A stretch of 12,737 nt of DNA from the NCBI GenBank assembly GCA_900549275.1, contig URNU01000019.1, positions 1 through 12,737 of the forward strand, in the 5' to 3' direction. This DNA comes from an uncultured Collinsella sp. Its GTDB lineage: Bacteria > Actinomycetota > Coriobacteriia > Coriobacteriales > Coriobacteriaceae. Shown here one piece after another: positions 12,073 through 12,737 of this stretch; within the stretch, counting starts at the first letter, position 1; every line of letters begins with the position of its first letter. A program made the position numbers and the translations under genes. A model generated the notes under the pieces. It was not told the DNA's origin, searched no databases, and worked only from the letters and a program-made list of their open reading frames with translations.

Positions 12073-12737
12073 TTAGAGAGCGGGTGGGAGGGTGTCGAGG
12101 ACGGCGCGGGCGGTGTTGGCGGCACATTCGCGTGAGTCGATGATGTAGTCGGCCCAGGCGCGGTAGCGTGGCATGCGCTGCTCGGCGAGCTTGTCGATGC
12201 CATCACGGGCGGTGATGGGGCGTCCCTTGTGGGCGAGTTCGTTGAGCTTACGGTTGAGCATCACGATCTGGCTGTTCTGGTGCAGCAGCGGATAGTTCTC
12301 GTCGCGCGTGACCACGCCTCCGCCGGTGGAGAGCACCAGGCCACTGCGCTTGGAGATGTCGGCCAGGGCCGCCGTCTCCTGCTCGCGGAAGGCCGCCTCG
12401 CCGCGCTCGACGATAAAGTCGGCACAGGGCATGCCCAGACGCTCCTCAAGTGCGCGGTCCAAGTCGATGTGCTCGCGGCCCGTGAGCTGGGCGATTTGCT
12501 CGCCCACGCGGGTCTTGCCCGAGCCCGGCATGCCGATGAGCGCGATGTTCTGCTCGCGGCGGGACAGGCGCTCCGTTACGTCTAGGATGCGCTCGCGCGG
12601 GGTGACCTGGCCGGTGTAGCGCTCGACAGCTTGTGCCGCCTGGGCAACAAGCATGAGCAGGCCGCCGATGCAGGGGATGCCGCGACGCTCGGCCTCGAGC
12701 ATGAGTCCCGTGCGGGCGGGGTTGTAGACAATGTCGA
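12073..12737 (-). CDS. aroK: AroE-AroK fusion (shikimate dehydrogenase / shikimate kinase), partial at the window edge
   Basis: The frame is open from the right edge to the TAA at 12073-12075 and gives the last 220 residues. The first approximately 42 match the C-terminus of shikimate dehydrogenase (DIVYNP..., then GIPCIGGLLMLVAQAA). After a linker of about 20 residues comes a complete shikimate kinase: Walker A GMPGSGKT (fragment residues 68-75), DLD (91-93), the shikimate-binding arginine in AAFREQE (R117), TGGGVV (137-142), and the lid arginine in GRPITARD (R172). Thus one polypeptide would reduce dehydroshikimate and then phosphorylate shikimate. The start of aroE is outside the window. 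An ATG at 12702 could be misread as a separate kinase start, but it lies inside the AroE domain. aroQ, which makes AroE's substrate, lies next downstream. Confidence 0.92.
   Translation of the reverse strand, partial: DIVYNPARTGLMLEAERRGIPCIGGLLMLVAQAAQAVERYTGQVTPRERILDVTERLSRREQNIALIGMPGSGKTRVGEQIAQLTGREHIDLDRALEERLGMPCADFIVERGEAAFREQETAALADISKRSGLVLSTGGGVVTRDENYPLLHQNSQIVMLNRKLNELAHKGRPITARDGIDKLAEQRMPRYRAWADYIIDSRECAANTARAVLDTLPPAL

Noticed and set aside
12009..12206. Upstream extension of the aroQ open frame
   Set aside because: It reads through the REP-like palindrome and antisense-frame shikimate kinase DNA; the ATG at 12008 matches the conserved start.
1..12737. CRISPR array, IS element or transposase gene
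   Set aside because: No regularly spaced repeats and no transposase or recombinase-like reading frame were seen on either strand.

Overview
The window looks like part of a surface-glycan (cell-wall polysaccharide) locus from a Coriobacteriia-type actinobacterium, most likely Collinsella or a close relative, followed by a tRNA and the edge of an aromatic amino acid (shikimate) cluster. That placement is inferred from three things: a bifunctional RmlC-RmlD fusion of the kind I know from bifidobacteria and Coriobacteriia, an AroE-AroK fusion, and generally high GC. No taxonomic marker gene is present.

Layout. (1) 1-297: C-terminal end of a polysaccharide pyruvyl transferase-like enzyme, AT-richer than what follows. 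(2) 298-555: non-coding leader with a candidate promoter and an operator-like palindrome, then rfbA/rmlA (556-1455), closed by a strong intrinsic terminator. (3) 1550-2494: two AT-rich genes foreign to the pathway, a DUF4869-type protein and a small P-loop NTPase whose C-terminus looks frameshifted, followed by a 185-base decayed stretch. (4) 2680-5170: rfbB/rmlB and the rmlC-rmlD fusion, completing dTDP-L-rhamnose synthesis. rfbA, rfbB and rfbCD are all very GC-rich. (5) A bidirectional terminator at 5196-5224 separates them from a convergent minus-strand operon (5210-9551). In transcription order this encodes two DPM1/GtrB-type polyprenyl-phosphate glycosyltransferases and a YfhO-family multi-membrane-span protein. 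(6) A divergent promoter region (9552-9711), then a plus-strand Wzm/Wzt-type ABC polysaccharide exporter (9712-11336). (7) tRNA-Arg(TCT) with its terminator. (8) On the minus strand, the end of an aroE-aroK fusion cut by the window edge, a REP-like palindrome, and aroQ.

How the genes could work together (inference): RmlA, RmlB and RmlC-D convert glucose-1-phosphate to dTDP-L-rhamnose. Glycosyltransferases outside the window would build a rhamnose-containing polymer on a lipid carrier, and Wzm/Wzt would export it. The two undecaprenyl-phosphate sugar synthases and YfhO would add side sugars on the outer face of the membrane, as CsbB/YfhO does in Bacillus. The pyruvyl transferase would add ketal-linked pyruvate to some residues.

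The least expected content is the DUF4869 + P-loop NTPase pair lodged between rfbA and rfbB. It differs in composition from the rhamnose genes, has no obvious role in sugar metabolism, sits behind a terminator, and ends in what looks like gene decay. It is the best candidate here for an under-described two-gene system, though I cannot assign it a function.
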